A stretch of 64,000 nt of DNA from Alphaproteobacteria bacterium (GCA_021774335.1 JAJFJD010000005.1:143632-207631), one strand, 5' to 3'. Shown: positions 8,182-18,564, counted from the first letter of the stretch. The notes: generated by a model from the letters alone, not told the origin. Numbers and translations: made by a program.

Positions 8182-8225
8182 AGCCCCGAGGGGCTCCGCC
8201 AGTCCGCGAGGGTTCGCGCGCTGGC
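8182..8225 (+). promoter_or_regulatory. Two adjacent hairpins in the ffh leader
   Basis: AGCCCC/GGGGCT (8182-8187 with 8190-8195) is followed at once by GCCAG/CTGGC (8198-8202 with 8221-8225), which encloses CGCGA/TCGCG (8205-8209 with 8214-8218) and a 4-nt loop. They lie between the predicted promoter and the ffh start. No T-run follows, so simple termination is unlikely. A cis-acting role is possible but unproven. Confidence 0.35.
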
Positions 8226-8285
8226 GCCATTTCCCTTTGTACGGGCCGTTTTGCGAAAGACCGGCAGGACAGCGCAGGACAGATC

Positions 8286-9656
8286 ATGTTCGACAGTCTG
8301 ACAGATCGCCTCGGAGACGTATTCGACCGCCTTAAGCGCCGTGGAGCGCTAAAGGAGCAGGATGTCGATGCGGCACTCCGCGAAGTGCGCGTCGCGTTGC
8401 TGGAGGCGGACGTAGCACTGCCCGTGGTCAAGGAGCTGATCGACAAGGTCAAGGAAACGGCCATCGGCAGCGAGATTCTCAAGTCGGTGACGCCGGGCCA
8501 GATGGTCATCAAGGTGGTGCACGACACGCTGGTCGAGACGCTCGGCGGCGAAGAGGATCCGATCATGCTGCCCGCGGATCCGCCGGGCGCGTATCTCATG
8601 GTCGGCCTGCAAGGATCGGGTAAGACCACGACGACGGCCAAGTTGGGTCTGCGCCTCAAGGAGCGCGAGAACAAGAAAGTCCTGATGGCGTCGCTCGACG
8701 TGGCGCGTCCCGCCGCGCAGGAACAGCTCAAGGTGTTGGGCGAACAGGCGGATGTAGCGACCTTGCCGATCGTACCGGGCCAAGGGCCGGTCGAGATTGC
8801 GCGCCGTGCGATGCAGGCGGCGGCACTGGGCGGGTTCGATGTGATCCTGCTGGATACCGCCGGCCGGCTGCATGTGGACGAAGCGTTGATGGACGAAGTC
8901 GCGGCGGTTCGTGACGTGTCGATGCCGCTGGAAACGCTGCTCGTCGCTGACGCCATGACCGGTCAGGACGCGGTCAATGTGGCGACCAGTTTCAACGAGC
9001 GCGTCGGCCTAACGGGCATCGTGCTGACCCGGGTCGACGGCGACGCGCGCGGTGGCGCGGCCTTGTCGATGCGCGCGGTCACCGGCAAGCCGATCAAGTT
9101 GCTCGGCGTCGGCGAAAAACTCGAAGACGTGGAAGCGTTCCATCCCGACCGCATCGCCGGCCGTATCCTCGGCATGGGCGACGTGGTCAGTCTGGTGGAA
9201 AAGGTCGCCGAGACGGTCGAGGTCGAGGAGGCGGAAAAACTCGCCGCCAAGCTCAAAAAAGGGCAGATGGACCTCAACGATCTGGCTGACCAGCTTAAGC
9301 AACTGCGGCGCATGGGCGGGATGTCCAGCGTCATGAACATGCTGCCCGGCATCGGCAAGATGAAAAGCCAGATGGCCGAGGCTAATCTCGATGAATCGGT
9401 GGTCAAGCGGCAGGAGGCGATCATCCAGTCGATGACGCCGCAGGAACGCCGCCTGCCGAAAGTCATTCAGGCGTCCCGCAAGCGGCGCATCGCCGCCGGA
9501 TCGGGCACGTCGGTCCAGGACGTGAACAAGCTGCTCAAGCAGTTCCAGATGATGAATAAGATGATGAAGAAAATGGGCAAAATGGGAAAGAAGGGCATGA
9601 TGCGTGCCGGTCTCCCGCAGATGCCCGGAATGCCCGGCATGCCGCCGCGTTTCTAG
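8286..9656 (+). CDS. ffh: Signal recognition particle protein Ffh
   Basis: A 456-residue SRP54 GTPase that binds 4.5S RNA and signal sequences of nascent inner-membrane proteins. N domain at residues 1-90, G domain with GLQGSGKTTTTAKLG, DVARPAAQEQL, DTAGRL and TRVDGDARGG, and a C-terminal M domain ending in a methionine-rich tail (MMNKMMKKMGKMGKK and a Met/Pro/Gly run). ATG 8286 follows an in-frame open extension and gives the canonical FDSLTDRL start. Its SRP RNA gene was not seen in this window. It heads the ffh-rpsP-rimM-trmD-rplS cluster. Confidence 0.98.
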   Translation: MFDSLTDRLGDVFDRLKRRGALKEQDVDAALREVRVALLEADVALPVVKELIDKVKETAIGSEILKSVTPGQMVIKVVHDTLVETLGGEEDPIMLPADPPGAYLMVGLQGSGKTTTTAKLGLRLKERENKKVLMASLDVARPAAQEQLKVLGEQADVATLPIVPGQGPVEIARRAMQAAALGGFDVILLDTAGRLHVDEALMDEVAAVRDVSMPLETLLVADAMTGQDAVNVATSFNERVGLTGIVLTRVDGDARGGAALSMRAVTGKPIKLLGVGEKLEDVEAFHPDRIAGRILGMGDVVSLVEKVAETVEVEEAEKLAAKLKKGQMDLNDLADQLKQLRRMGGMSSVMNMLPGIGKMKSQMAEANLDESVVKRQEAIIQSMTPQERRLPKVIQASRKRRIAAGSGTSVQDVNKLLKQFQMMNKMMKKMGKMGKKGMMRAGLPQMPGMPGMPPRF

Positions 9657-9719
9657 GACGCGTGCCGACACCTGAAACCAAACGACGCAAACGTTTATCG
9701 ACGAAGGAAATCTACTGAT

Positions 9720-10298
9720 ATGTCTCTTAAAATTCGACTAGCCCGGGGCGGCGCCAAGAAGCGGCCCTTCTATCGGATCGTCGTTGCTGACTCGCGGATG
9801 CCGCGGGATGGCCGCTTCATCGAGAAGGTGGGCACCTACAATCCCATGCTCAACAGGGACGACCCGAACCGGGTGACCTTGGTTCCGGAGCGTGTTCAGC
9901 ATTGGCTGTCGGTGGGTGCGCTCCCGTCCGACCGTGTCGCCCGTTTCCTCGGCAAGGCGGAGATTATTCCGATGCCGACCTATCGTGAGTCGCCCAAGAA
10001 AAGCGCGCCGCGTCCGAAGACGCTGGAGAAGCAAACCGCCCGCGCAGAGAAGCAACAGGCGGCAGCCGAAGCGGCCAAGGAAGCCGCAGCGGCAGCGGCC
10101 GCTGCACCGGCAGAGGAGCCTGTCGAGGAAGCTGCTGCCGAGGCGCCGGCCGAAGAAGCTGCAGCCGAAGCCCCCGCTGAGGAAAAGGCTGAAGAGGTGA
10201 AGGCCGAGGAGGCCCCAGTCGAAGACAAAGCAGAAGAGAAAGCCGAAGAGGCGCCTGCCGATGACGCGGCCAAGGAAGAGGAGAAGAAGGACGGCTAA
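9720..10298 (+). CDS. rpsP: 30S ribosomal protein S16 with Ala/Glu-rich tail
   Basis: Residues 1-85 are ribosomal protein S16, which supports 30S assembly: [35 protein letters not shown] and the [12 protein letters not shown] end. Residues from about 95 to 192 form a repetitive tail of Ala, Glu, Lys and Pro ([17 protein letters not shown] units), more than doubling the usual length of about 80-90. Such tails occur in other alphaproteobacterial S16 proteins; their function is unclear. GAAGGAAA precedes ATG 9720. Followed by rimM after 42 bp. Confidence 0.97.
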   Translation: MSLKIRLARGGAKKRPFYRIVVADSRMPRDGRFIEKVGTYNPMLNRDDPNRVTLVPERVQHWLSVGALPSDRVARFLGKAEIIPMPTYRESPKKSAPRPKTLEKQTARAEKQQAAAEAAKEAAAAAAAAPAEEPVEEAAAEAPAEEAAAEAPAEEKAEEVKAEEAPVEDKAEEKAEEAPADDAAKEEEKKDG

Positions 10299-10340
10299 CG
10301 CCGTTCCGACCGAATCTTCATGTTGATGGAGCAAGTGGAT

Positions 10341-10907
10341 ATGGCGGACCGCAAGGTCTGTATCGGGGTGATTGCCGGCGCGCACGGGGTTCGTGGCCAA
10401 GTGCGCGTCAAGAGCTTCACTGCCGAACCGCAGGACGTGACGGCCTATGGCCCGGTCACGGACGCCAGCGGTGTGCGCCAGTTCGACTTGCGCATCACGG
10501 GGGCCGCGCGCGGCATGATGCTGGCGAAGATCGACGGCGTGGGCGACCGAGACGCGGCGGATTTGCTGCGCGGTACCGAGCTGTACGTTGACCGTGATCG
10601 CCTGCCGGACCCGGATGAAGACGAGTTCTACTATACCGACCTGATCGGCCTGGACGTGGTGTCGACCGGCAGTGAGCCGCTGGGCACCGTGCGCGCCATG
10701 CATAACTTCGGCGCGGGCGACATGATCGAGTTGGAGAATGGCTCCGGCAAGACCGAGTTGGTGCCGTTCACGGCGGCTGTCGTCGCAGGGGTAGACCTCG
10801 AAGCTGGTGTCGTGACGATCGATCCGCCGCATGAAATCTTCGTGCGCCCCGATGCCCATCTCGATGAAGACGACGATGCTGACGAGAGCGGGGAGGCCGG
10901 CACATGA
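10341..10907 (+). CDS. rimM: Ribosome maturation factor RimM
   Basis: A 188-residue 16S rRNA processing factor that binds S19 during 30S head assembly. The RimM N-terminal barrel shows [21 protein letters not shown] and the PRC-barrel part shows [14 protein letters not shown] and [12 protein letters not shown] 10341 is chosen over 10320 because GGAG sits 9 nt upstream and the extra seven residues are not family-like. The tail is acidic. Its stop overlaps the trmD start as ATGA. Confidence 0.95.
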   Translation: MADRKVCIGVIAGAHGVRGQVRVKSFTAEPQDVTAYGPVTDASGVRQFDLRITGAARGMMLAKIDGVGDRDAADLLRGTELYVDRDRLPDPDEDEFYYTDLIGLDVVSTGSEPLGTVRAMHNFGAGDMIELENGSGKTELVPFTAAVVAGVDLEAGVVTIDPPHEIFVRPDAHLDEDDDADESGEAGT

Positions 10908-11596
10908 GCTGGGATGCCCGCGTCCTGACGCTTTTCCCGGAAATGTTTCCGGGCCCGCTTGGCGATTCGCTCGCCGGCAAGGCGATGGCGTCCGGTCTCT
11001 GGTCACTGCGCACGATCGATATCCGCGACTTTGCGCAAGACCGCCACGCCACGGTGGACGACACGCCCTTCGGCGGCGGTCCGGGCATGGTGATGCGGGC
11101 CGACGTGGTCGACGACGCGATTGAATCGGTGGCCGGCGAAGCGGGACCCTTGGTCTACCTCACGCCGCGCGGACGGCGGCTCGATCAGGCGCTGGTCGGC
11201 GAGTTGGCGGCCGGAACGGGCATGACGGTCCTGTGCGGGCGGTACGAAGGTATCGACGAGCGGGTCATCGAGTCCCGCGACTTCACGGAAATCAGCCTTG
11301 GCGATTTCGTACTGTCGGGTGGCGAGCCTGCGGCGGTTGCGTTGATCGACGCCTGCGTGCGGCTGTTGCCCGGCGTGATGGGCGATGCGGCGTCGCTCGA
11401 AGAAGAAAGCTTTCAAAGCGGATTGCTGGAATATCCGCACTATACACGGCCGGCGGAATGGCATGGCCGGTCGGTGCCGGAGGTTTTGGTCTCCGGGCAC
11501 CATGAAAAGATCCGCGCCTGGCGGCGCGAACAAGCAGAACGCATTACACGCGAACGGCGGCCCGACCTTTGGGACCGCTATACCGCGCAGATTTAA
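10904..11596 (+). CDS. trmD: tRNA (guanine-N1)-methyltransferase TrmD
   Basis: A 230-residue SPOUT methyltransferase that makes m1G37 in tRNAs and prevents +1 frameshifting. Signature regions are [41 protein letters not shown], the knot sequence [14 protein letters not shown] and YTRPAEWHG. It overlaps rimM by 4 bases and is followed 17 bp later by rplS, the standard bacterial order. Confidence 0.97.
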   Translation: MSWDARVLTLFPEMFPGPLGDSLAGKAMASGLWSLRTIDIRDFAQDRHATVDDTPFGGGPGMVMRADVVDDAIESVAGEAGPLVYLTPRGRRLDQALVGELAAGTGMTVLCGRYEGIDERVIESRDFTEISLGDFVLSGGEPAAVALIDACVRLLPGVMGDAASLEEESFQSGLLEYPHYTRPAEWHGRSVPEVLVSGHHEKIRAWRREQAERITRERRPDLWDRYTAQI

Positions 11597-11613
11597 GTAA
11601 CGAGGACGGAAAT

Positions 11614-12084
11614 ATGAATATCATTCAAAAGGTAGAGCAGGCCCAGTTGGACAAGCTCTTGGCCGAACGCGATATCCCGCCGTTTCGGCCGGGCGATACG
11701 ATCCGCGTGCAGGTGCGTGTCGTCGAAGGAACCCGCGAGCGGATCCAGGCCTTCGAGGGCGTGTGTATCGGCCGCAGGAATGCCGGCTTGAACAGCTCCT
11801 TCACGGTGCGCAAGATCAGCTACGGTGAAGGTGTCGAGCGTGTATTTCCGCTCCACAGCCCGCGCATCGACGCGATCGAAGTGGTGCGCCGGGGTTCGGT
11901 TCGCCGCGCGAAACTGTATTATCTTCGCGGCCGCCGCGGGAAATCGGCGCGCATCATCGAGGATACGAGCCAGCGACGCGCCCAGGAAGCCGCAGCCCAT
12001 AACGAGGCTGTTGCGGCCGACGCCGAAATCAAAGCCAAAGCCGCCGAGGCGGCAAAGGCTGTCGAGGACAAGACGGAAGACTAG
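11614..12084 (+). CDS. rplS: 50S ribosomal protein L19
   Basis: A 156-residue L19 of the 30S-50S interface. [43 protein letters not shown] and [18 protein letters not shown] are all canonical. About 35 C-terminal residues rich in Ala, Glu and Lys extend beyond the usual 115-120, echoing the S16 tail in the same operon. ATG 11614 has GAGGA upstream. The leu genes begin 69 bp later on the same strand, with no terminator or strong promoter seen between, so read-through into leuC is plausible. Confidence 0.97.
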   Translation: MNIIQKVEQAQLDKLLAERDIPPFRPGDTIRVQVRVVEGTRERIQAFEGVCIGRRNAGLNSSFTVRKISYGEGVERVFPLHSPRIDAIEVVRRGSVRRAKLYYLRGRRGKSARIIEDTSQRRAQEAAAHNEAVAADAEIKAKAAEAAKAVEDKTED

Positions 12085-12153
12085 ATAAGACTAAGAAGAC
12101 CAATAGCGCGCACCAGGGGGGCAAAGACCCGCCGGGTGCCGGGAGCACGGGTG

Positions 12154-13557
12154 ATGAGCAAACCTCGAACACTGTTCGAAAAGATTTGGGATAACCACGT
12201 CGTCGATGTCGAAGAGAACGGCACATGCCTGCTCTACATCGACCGGCATCTCACCCATGAGGTGACGACGCCGCAGCCTTACGAAGGCTTGCGCCAAGCG
12301 GGCCGTCCGGTGCGCCGGACCGATGCGACGCTTGCGGTGATCGATCATAACATCGCGACCGACCGCAGCGAGGGTATTCCCGAAGACTCGAAACTGCAGA
12401 TCGACACCCTGATCAAGAATTGTGCGGACTTTGGCGTCGAGCTGTTCCACTTCGACGATGTGCGCAACGGCATCGTGCATATCATCGGGCCGGAGCAAGG
12501 CTTTACCCTGCCGGGCACGACATTGGTCTGTGGTGACAGCCACACGGCGACGCATGGTGCGTTCGGCGCGCTGGCCTTCGGCATCGGCACGTCCGAGGTC
12601 GAGCACGTCCTGGCGACCCAGACGCTGATTCAAGCACCGGCCAAGAGCATGCGTATTACCGTCGACGGTGCGCTGCCGTTCGGCTGCACGGCGAAGGACC
12701 TGGTCCTCGCGATCATCGGCAAGCTCGGCACCGGCGGCGGTACCGGGCATGTCATCGAATACGCCGGACAGGCGATCGAGGATCTGTCGATGGAAGGCCG
12801 CATGACGGTCAGCAACATGACCATTGAAGGCGGCGCGCGCGCTGGATTGATTGCGCCGGACGAAAAGACGTTTGAATTCCTGAAAGGCCGCCCGATGGCA
12901 CCCAAAGGCGAGCTCTGGGATCAGGCGGTCGCCTATTGGAAGACGTTGCCGACCGATCCGGGCGCGCAATACGATACTGAAATGACGCTCGATGTCTCCG
13001 AAATCGTGCCGCAAATCACCTGGGGCACCAGCCCGGAAGACGTCATGCCGATCACCGGCACGGTGCCGGACCCGAAGACCGAATCCAACAACGACAAGCG
13101 CGACAGCATGCAGCGCTCGCTCGACTATATGGGGCTGACGGCTGGAACCAAGATGACCGATGTGCCGATCGACCGCATCTTCGTCGGATCCTGCACCAAC
13201 GGTCGGATCGAGGATATGCGCGCGGTCGCCGCCGTGGCCAAGGGCCGCAAGGTCGCCGACGGCGTGCGCGCGATGATCGTGCCGGGGTCTGGCCTGGTCA
13301 AGCAGCAGGCCGAGGAAGAAGGCATCGCCGATATCCTGAAAGAGGCCGGCTTCGAATGGCGTGAGCCGGGCTGCTCGATGTGTCTGGCGATGAATGTCGA
13401 CCGGCTCGAGCCGGGCGAGCGCTGTGCGTCCACCACGAACCGGAACTTCGTCGGCCGACAGGGCCGCGACGGGCGCACGCATTTGGTGAGCCCGGCAATG
13501 GCCGCTGCGGCGGCGGTGACGGGCCGATTTGCCGACGTACGGGAGCTGATGGAATAA
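12154..13557 (+). CDS. leuC: 3-isopropylmalate dehydratase large subunit, paralogue 1
   Basis: A 467-residue LeuC/aconitase-family subunit that, with LeuD, isomerises 2- to 3-isopropylmalate. The three [4Fe-4S] ligands are present as Cys347 (GSCTN), Cys407 and Cys410 (GCSMC). The active-site region [18 protein letters not shown] is intact. The residue after SCTN is Gly instead of the near-universal Ser (SCTNGRIED). ATG 12154 has GGGAG 8 nt upstream. It is the first of three full-length leuC genes here and is closest to paralogue 2 (shared [21 protein letters not shown]). It may be a true IPMI subunit or a variant with altered specificity. Confidence 0.93.
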   Translation: MSKPRTLFEKIWDNHVVDVEENGTCLLYIDRHLTHEVTTPQPYEGLRQAGRPVRRTDATLAVIDHNIATDRSEGIPEDSKLQIDTLIKNCADFGVELFHFDDVRNGIVHIIGPEQGFTLPGTTLVCGDSHTATHGAFGALAFGIGTSEVEHVLATQTLIQAPAKSMRITVDGALPFGCTAKDLVLAIIGKLGTGGGTGHVIEYAGQAIEDLSMEGRMTVSNMTIEGGARAGLIAPDEKTFEFLKGRPMAPKGELWDQAVAYWKTLPTDPGAQYDTEMTLDVSEIVPQITWGTSPEDVMPITGTVPDPKTESNNDKRDSMQRSLDYMGLTAGTKMTDVPIDRIFVGSCTNGRIEDMRAVAAVAKGRKVADGVRAMIVPGSGLVKQQAEEEGIADILKEAGFEWREPGCSMCLAMNVDRLEPGERCASTTNRNFVGRQGRDGRTHLVSPAMAAAAAVTGRFADVRELME

Positions 13558-13559
13558 CA

Positions 13560-13781
13560 ATGTCGTCCGATACAATGAAGAAGCCGGCGGATACACAGCC
13601 GGGAGCGGAAAAAAATCTCGAAGGCATCGACCGGCTGTTCGGCCGGGATCTTCGCAGCGCGGGCTGGGTCGTCGATCCGGCGGCCGGTGCTCAGGACAGG
13701 ATGAACGAATTGCGGACCAGCTTTGGCGAAAACAGGCCCGATCCGGCGATGATTTGGGCGCTGCGCGGCCGGCGCCGGTAA
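13560..13781 (+). CDS. Small uncharacterised protein in the leu operon
   Basis: A 73-residue protein between leuC paralogue 1 and leuD, starting 2 bp after the leuC stop and ending 19 bp before leuD. The first 20 residues are polar. The rest contains [19 protein letters not shown] and a basic end, LRGRRR. No signal peptide, membrane helix or cysteine is present and I do not recognise the family. Its tight fit between two leu genes on the same strand supports expression; ATG 13575 is a second possible start. A role with IPMI is only a guess from position. Confidence 0.6.
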   Translation: MSSDTMKKPADTQPGAEKNLEGIDRLFGRDLRSAGWVVDPAAGAQDRMNELRTSFGENRPDPAMIWALRGRRR

Positions 13782-13800
13782 GCGGATAGGAGAGGCGAAC

Positions 13801-14412
13801 ATGGAAAAATTCACGAAACTGTCGGGCATCGCGGCGCCGATGGACATGATCAACATCGATACCGATCAGATCATCCCGAAACTGCATCTCCGCACGATCA
13901 AGCGCACCGGCCTCGGCAAGGTTCTGTTCGACGAGCTGCGCTTCAAGCTGGACGGCAGCGAGATTCCCGAGTTCATCCTGAACCAGGAGCCGTACCGTCA
14001 GACCAAGATCATCGTCGCCGGCGACAACTTCGGCTGCGGCTCGTCGCGCGAGCATGCGCCCTGGGCCTTGCTGGATTTCGGCGTCCGCTGCGTCATCTCG
14101 ACCAGCTTCGCCGACATCTTCTACAACAACTGCTTCAAGAACGGCATCCTGCCGGTCACCGTGACCAAGGACCAGTTGGATGCGTTGATGGCGGACGCCT
14201 CGGACCGCGAGAATCCGGAACTCACCGTCGATCTGGAAACCCAGACGATCACGCGGCCGAACGGCGCCACCGTATCGTTCGAGATCGACGAGTTTCGCCG
14301 CGAGTGTCTGCTGAACGGACTCGACGATATCGGTCTCACGCTCCAGAAGGTGGAGAAGATCGACAGCTACGAGGCGCAGCAGCGCGAAAGTCAGCCCTGG
14401 CTGTATCGCTAG
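13801..14412 (+). CDS. leuD: 3-isopropylmalate dehydratase small subunit
   Basis: A 203-residue LeuD swivelling subunit that completes the IPMI active site. Canonical elements are [19 protein letters not shown], the substrate loop [30 protein letters not shown] and [26 protein letters not shown] precedes ATG 13801. It is the only small subunit in the window although three large subunits flank it, so all three probably compete for or share this partner, unless another leuD exists elsewhere. Confidence 0.97.
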   Translation: MEKFTKLSGIAAPMDMINIDTDQIIPKLHLRTIKRTGLGKVLFDELRFKLDGSEIPEFILNQEPYRQTKIIVAGDNFGCGSSREHAPWALLDFGVRCVISTSFADIFYNNCFKNGILPVTVTKDQLDALMADASDRENPELTVDLETQTITRPNGATVSFEIDEFRRECLLNGLDDIGLTLQKVEKIDSYEAQQRESQPWLYR

Positions 14413-14433
14413 GCCCGCGGCAGGACAAACGCA

Positions 14434-15840
14434 ATGGCTGCACCCCGCACCCTGTTCGACAAGATTTGGGATAACCATCTTGTCGATACCCTCGACGATG
14501 GGCTGAACATCCTCTACATCGACCGGCATCTCCTGCATGAGGTGTTGTCGCCGCAGGCCTTCGAAGGTCTGCGGATGGAAGGCCGCACGGTTCGTCGGAC
14601 GGAAGCGACGCTCGCCGTCGCCGACCACAACGTCCCGACCACCGACCGCAGCAAGGGTATCGAAGACCCGGAGTCGCGCTTGCAGGTCGAGACGCTCAGC
14701 ATCAACTGCAAGGAATTCGGCGTGCCGATCTTCGACATGCTGGATCCGCGCCAAGGCATCGTCCATGTCATCGGCCCGGAGCAGGGCTTCACGCTGCCCG
14801 GCACGACGGTCGTGTGTTGCGACAGCCATACCGCAACGCATGGCGCTTTCGGGGCGCTGGCGTTCGGCATCGGCACGTCCGAGGGTGAGCATGTCCTGGC
14901 GACGCAGACGCTGCGCACGTCCAAGCCCAAGAATATGCGGGTACTCGTCGACGATCCGCTGCCGGTCGGCTGCACCGGCAAGGATTTGATCCTGGCCATC
15001 ATCGGCCAGATCGGCACCGCCGGCGGTACCGGCCATGTCATCGAGTTTTGCGGCCAGGCGATCCGCGATCTCTCCATGGAGGGGCGGATGACGGTCAGCA
15101 ACATGACCATCGAGGGCGGTGCGCGCGCCGGCCTGATTGCGCCGGACGAAAAGACTTTCGAATACCTCAAGGGCCGGCCGATGGCGCCAAAGGGTGCCCA
15201 GTGGGAAGCCGCGGTTGCCTATTGGAAGACGCTGCCGTCGGATGACGGGGCCACCTACGATCGCGAAATCAAAATCGACGTCGCCAATATCGCGCCGCAG
15301 GTGACTTGGGGCACCAGTCCCGAGGATGTGGTGCCGATCACCGGCCGCGTGCCCGACCCCAAGGATGCGGAGAGCGACGCCAAGCGCAGTGCGATGACGC
15401 GGTCGCTCGATTATATGGGCCTCACCCCTGGCACGCCGATGACCGAGATTGAAATCGACAACGTCTTCATCGGCTCCTGCACCAACAGCCGGATCGAAGA
15501 TCTGCGGGCGGCGGCGGATATCGTCAAAGGCCGCAAAGTCGCCGATCGGGTCAGCGCGATGGTCTCGCCGGGGTCAACGATCATCAAGGAACAGGCGGAA
15601 GAAGAAGGCCTCGACCGGGTTTTCATCGACGCTGGATTCGAATGGCGCGAGGCCGGTTGCTCCATGTGTCTCGGCATGAACCCGGACCGGGTGCCCGCCG
15701 GCAAACGCTGCGCGTCCACATCGAACCGCAACTTCGAGGGACGGCAGGGCCGGGACGCCCGCACCCATCTGGTTAGCCCGGCGATGGCCGCGGCGGCGGC
15801 GGTCCATGGCCGTCTCGTCGACGTGCGCGACGCCGACTGA
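14434..15840 (+). CDS. leuC: 3-isopropylmalate dehydratase large subunit, paralogue 2
   Basis: A 468-residue LeuC paralogue. The Fe-S ligands are kept at Cys349 ([10 protein letters not shown]), Cys409 and Cys412 (GCSMC). Two unusual changes lie in the otherwise invariant segment: [10 protein letters not shown] with Cys129 where Gly is normal, and TSEGEHV with Gly151 where Val is normal. The N-terminus, [15 protein letters not shown], is very like paralogue 1, indicating a recent common ancestor. GGCAGGAC precedes the start. Only 4 bp separate it from paralogue 3. Whether it still makes 3-isopropylmalate or a homologous acid cannot be read from sequence. Confidence 0.92.
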   Translation: MAAPRTLFDKIWDNHLVDTLDDGLNILYIDRHLLHEVLSPQAFEGLRMEGRTVRRTEATLAVADHNVPTTDRSKGIEDPESRLQVETLSINCKEFGVPIFDMLDPRQGIVHVIGPEQGFTLPGTTVVCCDSHTATHGAFGALAFGIGTSEGEHVLATQTLRTSKPKNMRVLVDDPLPVGCTGKDLILAIIGQIGTAGGTGHVIEFCGQAIRDLSMEGRMTVSNMTIEGGARAGLIAPDEKTFEYLKGRPMAPKGAQWEAAVAYWKTLPSDDGATYDREIKIDVANIAPQVTWGTSPEDVVPITGRVPDPKDAESDAKRSAMTRSLDYMGLTPGTPMTEIEIDNVFIGSCTNSRIEDLRAAADIVKGRKVADRVSAMVSPGSTIIKEQAEEEGLDRVFIDAGFEWREAGCSMCLGMNPDRVPAGKRCASTSNRNFEGRQGRDARTHLVSPAMAAAAAVHGRLVDVRDAD

Positions 15841-15844
15841 GCCG

Positions 15845-17266
15845 ATGGCCGACGCCCCCCGCACGCTGTTCGAAAAGATCTGGCAAGCGCATGTTGTGGC
15901 GCCGCCGGAACCCGACGGCACGGCGCTAATCTATGTCGACCGGCATCTCATTCACGAAGGATCGACGCCGCAGGCCTTCGAAGGGCTGCGGCTGGCCGGG
16001 CTGCCGGTGCGCCGTCCCGATGCCACGATGGCGGTGATCGATCATGTGGTGCCGACGGTGAACCGCGCCGCCGGAATCCCCGAGGAAACCTCCCGCGTGA
16101 TGGTCGAGGCGATGGTGCAGAACTGCGCCGACTTCGGGATCGAACTGTATGATTTGTTCGACGCGCGCCAGGGGATCGTGCACGTGGTTGGGCCGGAGCA
16201 AGGCTTTACATTGCCGGGGATGACGCTGGTCTGCGGTGACAGCCACACCGCCACGCATGGTGCGTTTGGCGTGCTCGCCTTCGGCATCGGCACGTCCGAG
16301 GTCGAGCATGTGCTGGCGACGCAGACGCTGCTGCAGCAGCCGATGAAGACGATGCGCATCACGGTCGAAGATGAATTGCCGGCTGGCTGCACGGCCAAGG
16401 ACCTGGTGCTGGCGATCATCGGGAAGATCGGCGCGGCGGGCGGCACCGGCCATGCTCTCGAATATGCCGGACCGGGTATTGATGCGTTGTCGATGGAAGG
16501 GCGCATGACGGTCTGCAACATGACGATCGAGGCGGGCGCCCGCGCCGGGATGATCGCGCCCGACGACAAGACCTTCGAGTATTTGAAGGGCCGCCCCTTC
16601 GCGCCGCAAGGCGACGACTGGGTGCGCGCCGTCACGGCATGGCGGCAGCTTCCGAGCGATGATGGCGCCCGGTTCGATCGCGAAGTCCGATTGAACGGGT
16701 CCGATATTGTGCCGCAAGTCACCTGGGGGACGAGTCCCGAAGACGTCGTGCCGGTTACCGGCGTGGTGCCGGATCCGAAAGATGCGCCGAGCGAGGGTAA
16801 ACGCCAATCGATGCGCCGGGCGCTCGACTATATGGGGCTTACTGCCGGCATGCCGATCACGGAGATCGCGGTCGACCGTGTGTTCATCGGTTCCTGTACC
16901 AACAGTCGGATCGAGGATTTGCGCGCCGCGGCTGCCGTTGCCGAGGGCGGGCGCGTCGCCGACACGGTGAAAGCCATGGTCGTGCCGGGGTCCGGACAGG
17001 TGAAGGCGGCTGCAGAAGCTGAAGGCTTGCACCGCATCTTCGAGGAAGCGGGGTTTGAATGGCGCGAACCCGGCTGTTCCATGTGCGTCGGCATGAACAA
17101 CGATTTGATCGAGCCGCAGGAACGCTGTGCCTCGACATCGAACCGCAATTTCGAAGGCCGTCAGGGGCGCGGCGGGCGAACCCATCTGGTCAGTCCGGCA
17201 ATGGCGGCGGCGGCCGCGCTTACCGGGCGATTCACCGATGTCCGCGACAGGGCGCAACGGGATTAG
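15845..17266 (+). CDS. leuC: 3-isopropylmalate dehydratase large subunit, paralogue 3 (most canonical)
   Basis: A 473-residue LeuC with Fe-S ligands Cys351, Cys411 and Cys414. Of the three paralogues it looks closest to characterised LeuC proteins: [18 protein letters not shown] and [12 protein letters not shown] are standard, [15 protein letters not shown] matches the E. coli pattern, and [13 protein letters not shown] is unchanged. ATG 15845 follows the stop of paralogue 2 by 4 bp, without a clear ribosome binding site of its own, suggesting translational coupling. It is followed by leuB after an 85-bp gap. Probably the housekeeping IPMI large subunit (inference). Confidence 0.93.
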   Translation: MADAPRTLFEKIWQAHVVAPPEPDGTALIYVDRHLIHEGSTPQAFEGLRLAGLPVRRPDATMAVIDHVVPTVNRAAGIPEETSRVMVEAMVQNCADFGIELYDLFDARQGIVHVVGPEQGFTLPGMTLVCGDSHTATHGAFGVLAFGIGTSEVEHVLATQTLLQQPMKTMRITVEDELPAGCTAKDLVLAIIGKIGAAGGTGHALEYAGPGIDALSMEGRMTVCNMTIEAGARAGMIAPDDKTFEYLKGRPFAPQGDDWVRAVTAWRQLPSDDGARFDREVRLNGSDIVPQVTWGTSPEDVVPVTGVVPDPKDAPSEGKRQSMRRALDYMGLTAGMPITEIAVDRVFIGSCTNSRIEDLRAAAAVAEGGRVADTVKAMVVPGSGQVKAAAEAEGLHRIFEEAGFEWREPGCSMCVGMNNDLIEPQERCASTSNRNFEGRQGRGGRTHLVSPAMAAAAALTGRFTDVRDRAQRD

Positions 17267-17351
17267 AGATTTCGGCGCGCGCCGCGAAGATTTTCGACCG
17301 AGGGGAACGAGACGTCGAATGCAGGTCCAAATGCAGGCAAGGAGCAAATAG

Positions 17352-18470
17352 ATGGCTGCGAATGCGAATAAGAAACTCGTAGTGCTTCCCGGCGACTACG
17401 CCGGCCCCGAGGTCATGGACCAGGCGTTGCGCGTGGTGCATTGGATGGAGAAGCGCCGTGCCGTGGCGTTCGACTTGGATGAACGGTCGATCGGTGGTGC
17501 GTCCTATGACGAATTCGGCACCCCGCTGACGGACGAAACGCTGGCCGCGGCCAAAGCGTCCGATGCGGTCCTGCTGGGCGCGATCGGCGGTCCGAAGTAT
17601 GACGGCCTGCCCCGCGAGAGCCGGCCGGAAGCGGGCCTGCTGAAGCTGCGTAAGGAAATGGATCTGTTTGCAAACCTGCGGCCTGTCGTGACGTTCGACG
17701 CGCTGCTCGACGCTTCGTCCTTGAAGCCGGAGATCGTGCAAGGGCTCGACATCATGTTCGTGCGCGAGTTGACCTCGGGAATTTACTTCGGCGAGCCGCG
17801 CGGGATCGAAACCCTGCCCGACGGCACGCGCCGCGCCGTGGACACCCAGGTTTATACCGAAGGGGAAATCCGCCGGGTCGCGGAGGTTGCGTTCGACCTG
17901 GCCCGCAAGCGCAGCAACAAGGTTCATTCGGTCGAGAAGGAAAACGTCATGGCGACGGGTCGCCTTTGGCGCGAGGTCGTGACCGACCTGCACAAGGAAA
18001 AATACCAAGACGTCGAACTCGATCATATGTATGCCGACAACTGCGGCATGCAGCTGGTGCGCAACCCAAAACAGTTCGATGTTATCGTCACCGACAACCT
18101 GTTCGGCGACCTTCTGTCCGACTGCGCGTCGATGCTGCCGGGCTCGCTCGGCATGTTGCCGTCGGCATCGCTAGGGGCGCCGGATGAGACCGGCCGGCGG
18201 CTGGCAATGTATGAACCGATCCATGGCAGCGCGCCCGACATCGCGGGGAAAGGTGTCGTCAATCCGCTGGCAGCGATCCTCAGCTTTGCGATGTTACTGC
18301 GCTATTCCTTCGATATGGAGGACGAGGCCGCGCTGATCGAGCAGGCGGTGCAGGACGTGTTGGGCGGCGGTATCCGGACCGCGGATATCATGTCGCAAGG
18401 CATGGCCAAGGTGTCGACCGGCGTCATGGGTGACGCGCTGTTGAAGCAGCTCGACAAGCTTTCCGGTTAA
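17352..18470 (+). CDS. leuB: 3-isopropylmalate dehydrogenase
   Basis: A 372-residue NAD-dependent decarboxylating dehydrogenase making 2-oxoisocaproate in leucine synthesis. Recognisable parts are [68 protein letters not shown] with its metal-binding Asp residues, and [15 protein letters not shown]. The glycine-rich N-terminal loop reads [10 protein letters not shown] where most bacterial LeuB have LPGDGIGPEV. AAGGAG lies upstream of ATG 17352. Last structural gene of the leu block. Confidence 0.96.
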   Translation: MAANANKKLVVLPGDYAGPEVMDQALRVVHWMEKRRAVAFDLDERSIGGASYDEFGTPLTDETLAAAKASDAVLLGAIGGPKYDGLPRESRPEAGLLKLRKEMDLFANLRPVVTFDALLDASSLKPEIVQGLDIMFVRELTSGIYFGEPRGIETLPDGTRRAVDTQVYTEGEIRRVAEVAFDLARKRSNKVHSVEKENVMATGRLWREVVTDLHKEKYQDVELDHMYADNCGMQLVRNPKQFDVIVTDNLFGDLLSDCASMLPGSLGMLPSASLGAPDETGRRLAMYEPIHGSAPDIAGKGVVNPLAAILSFAMLLRYSFDMEDEAALIEQAVQDVLGGGIRTADIMSQGMAKVSTGVMGDALLKQLDKLSG

Positions 18471-18564
18471 GGCGACGTCGGACGCCCGTCCGAAATTCAG
18501 GGTTCCCATCGCCTGAGGTTGGGCGTAGGATTGGACCGTTCGCTCAACATAAGGGGTGTGCGGA

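Noticed and set aside
9738..11006. Long minus-strand frame opposite rpsP-rimM
   Set aside because: Composition is aberrant (Gly/Arg/Cys-rich where the S16 Ala/Glu tail lies) and it overlaps conserved genes completely.
12091..15036. A 981-codon open frame on the minus strand opposite leuC-leuD-leuC
   Set aside because: It is a shadow of GC-rich codon use in the real leu genes: composition is His/Arg/Asp-rich with no motif, and the plus-strand proteins are certain.
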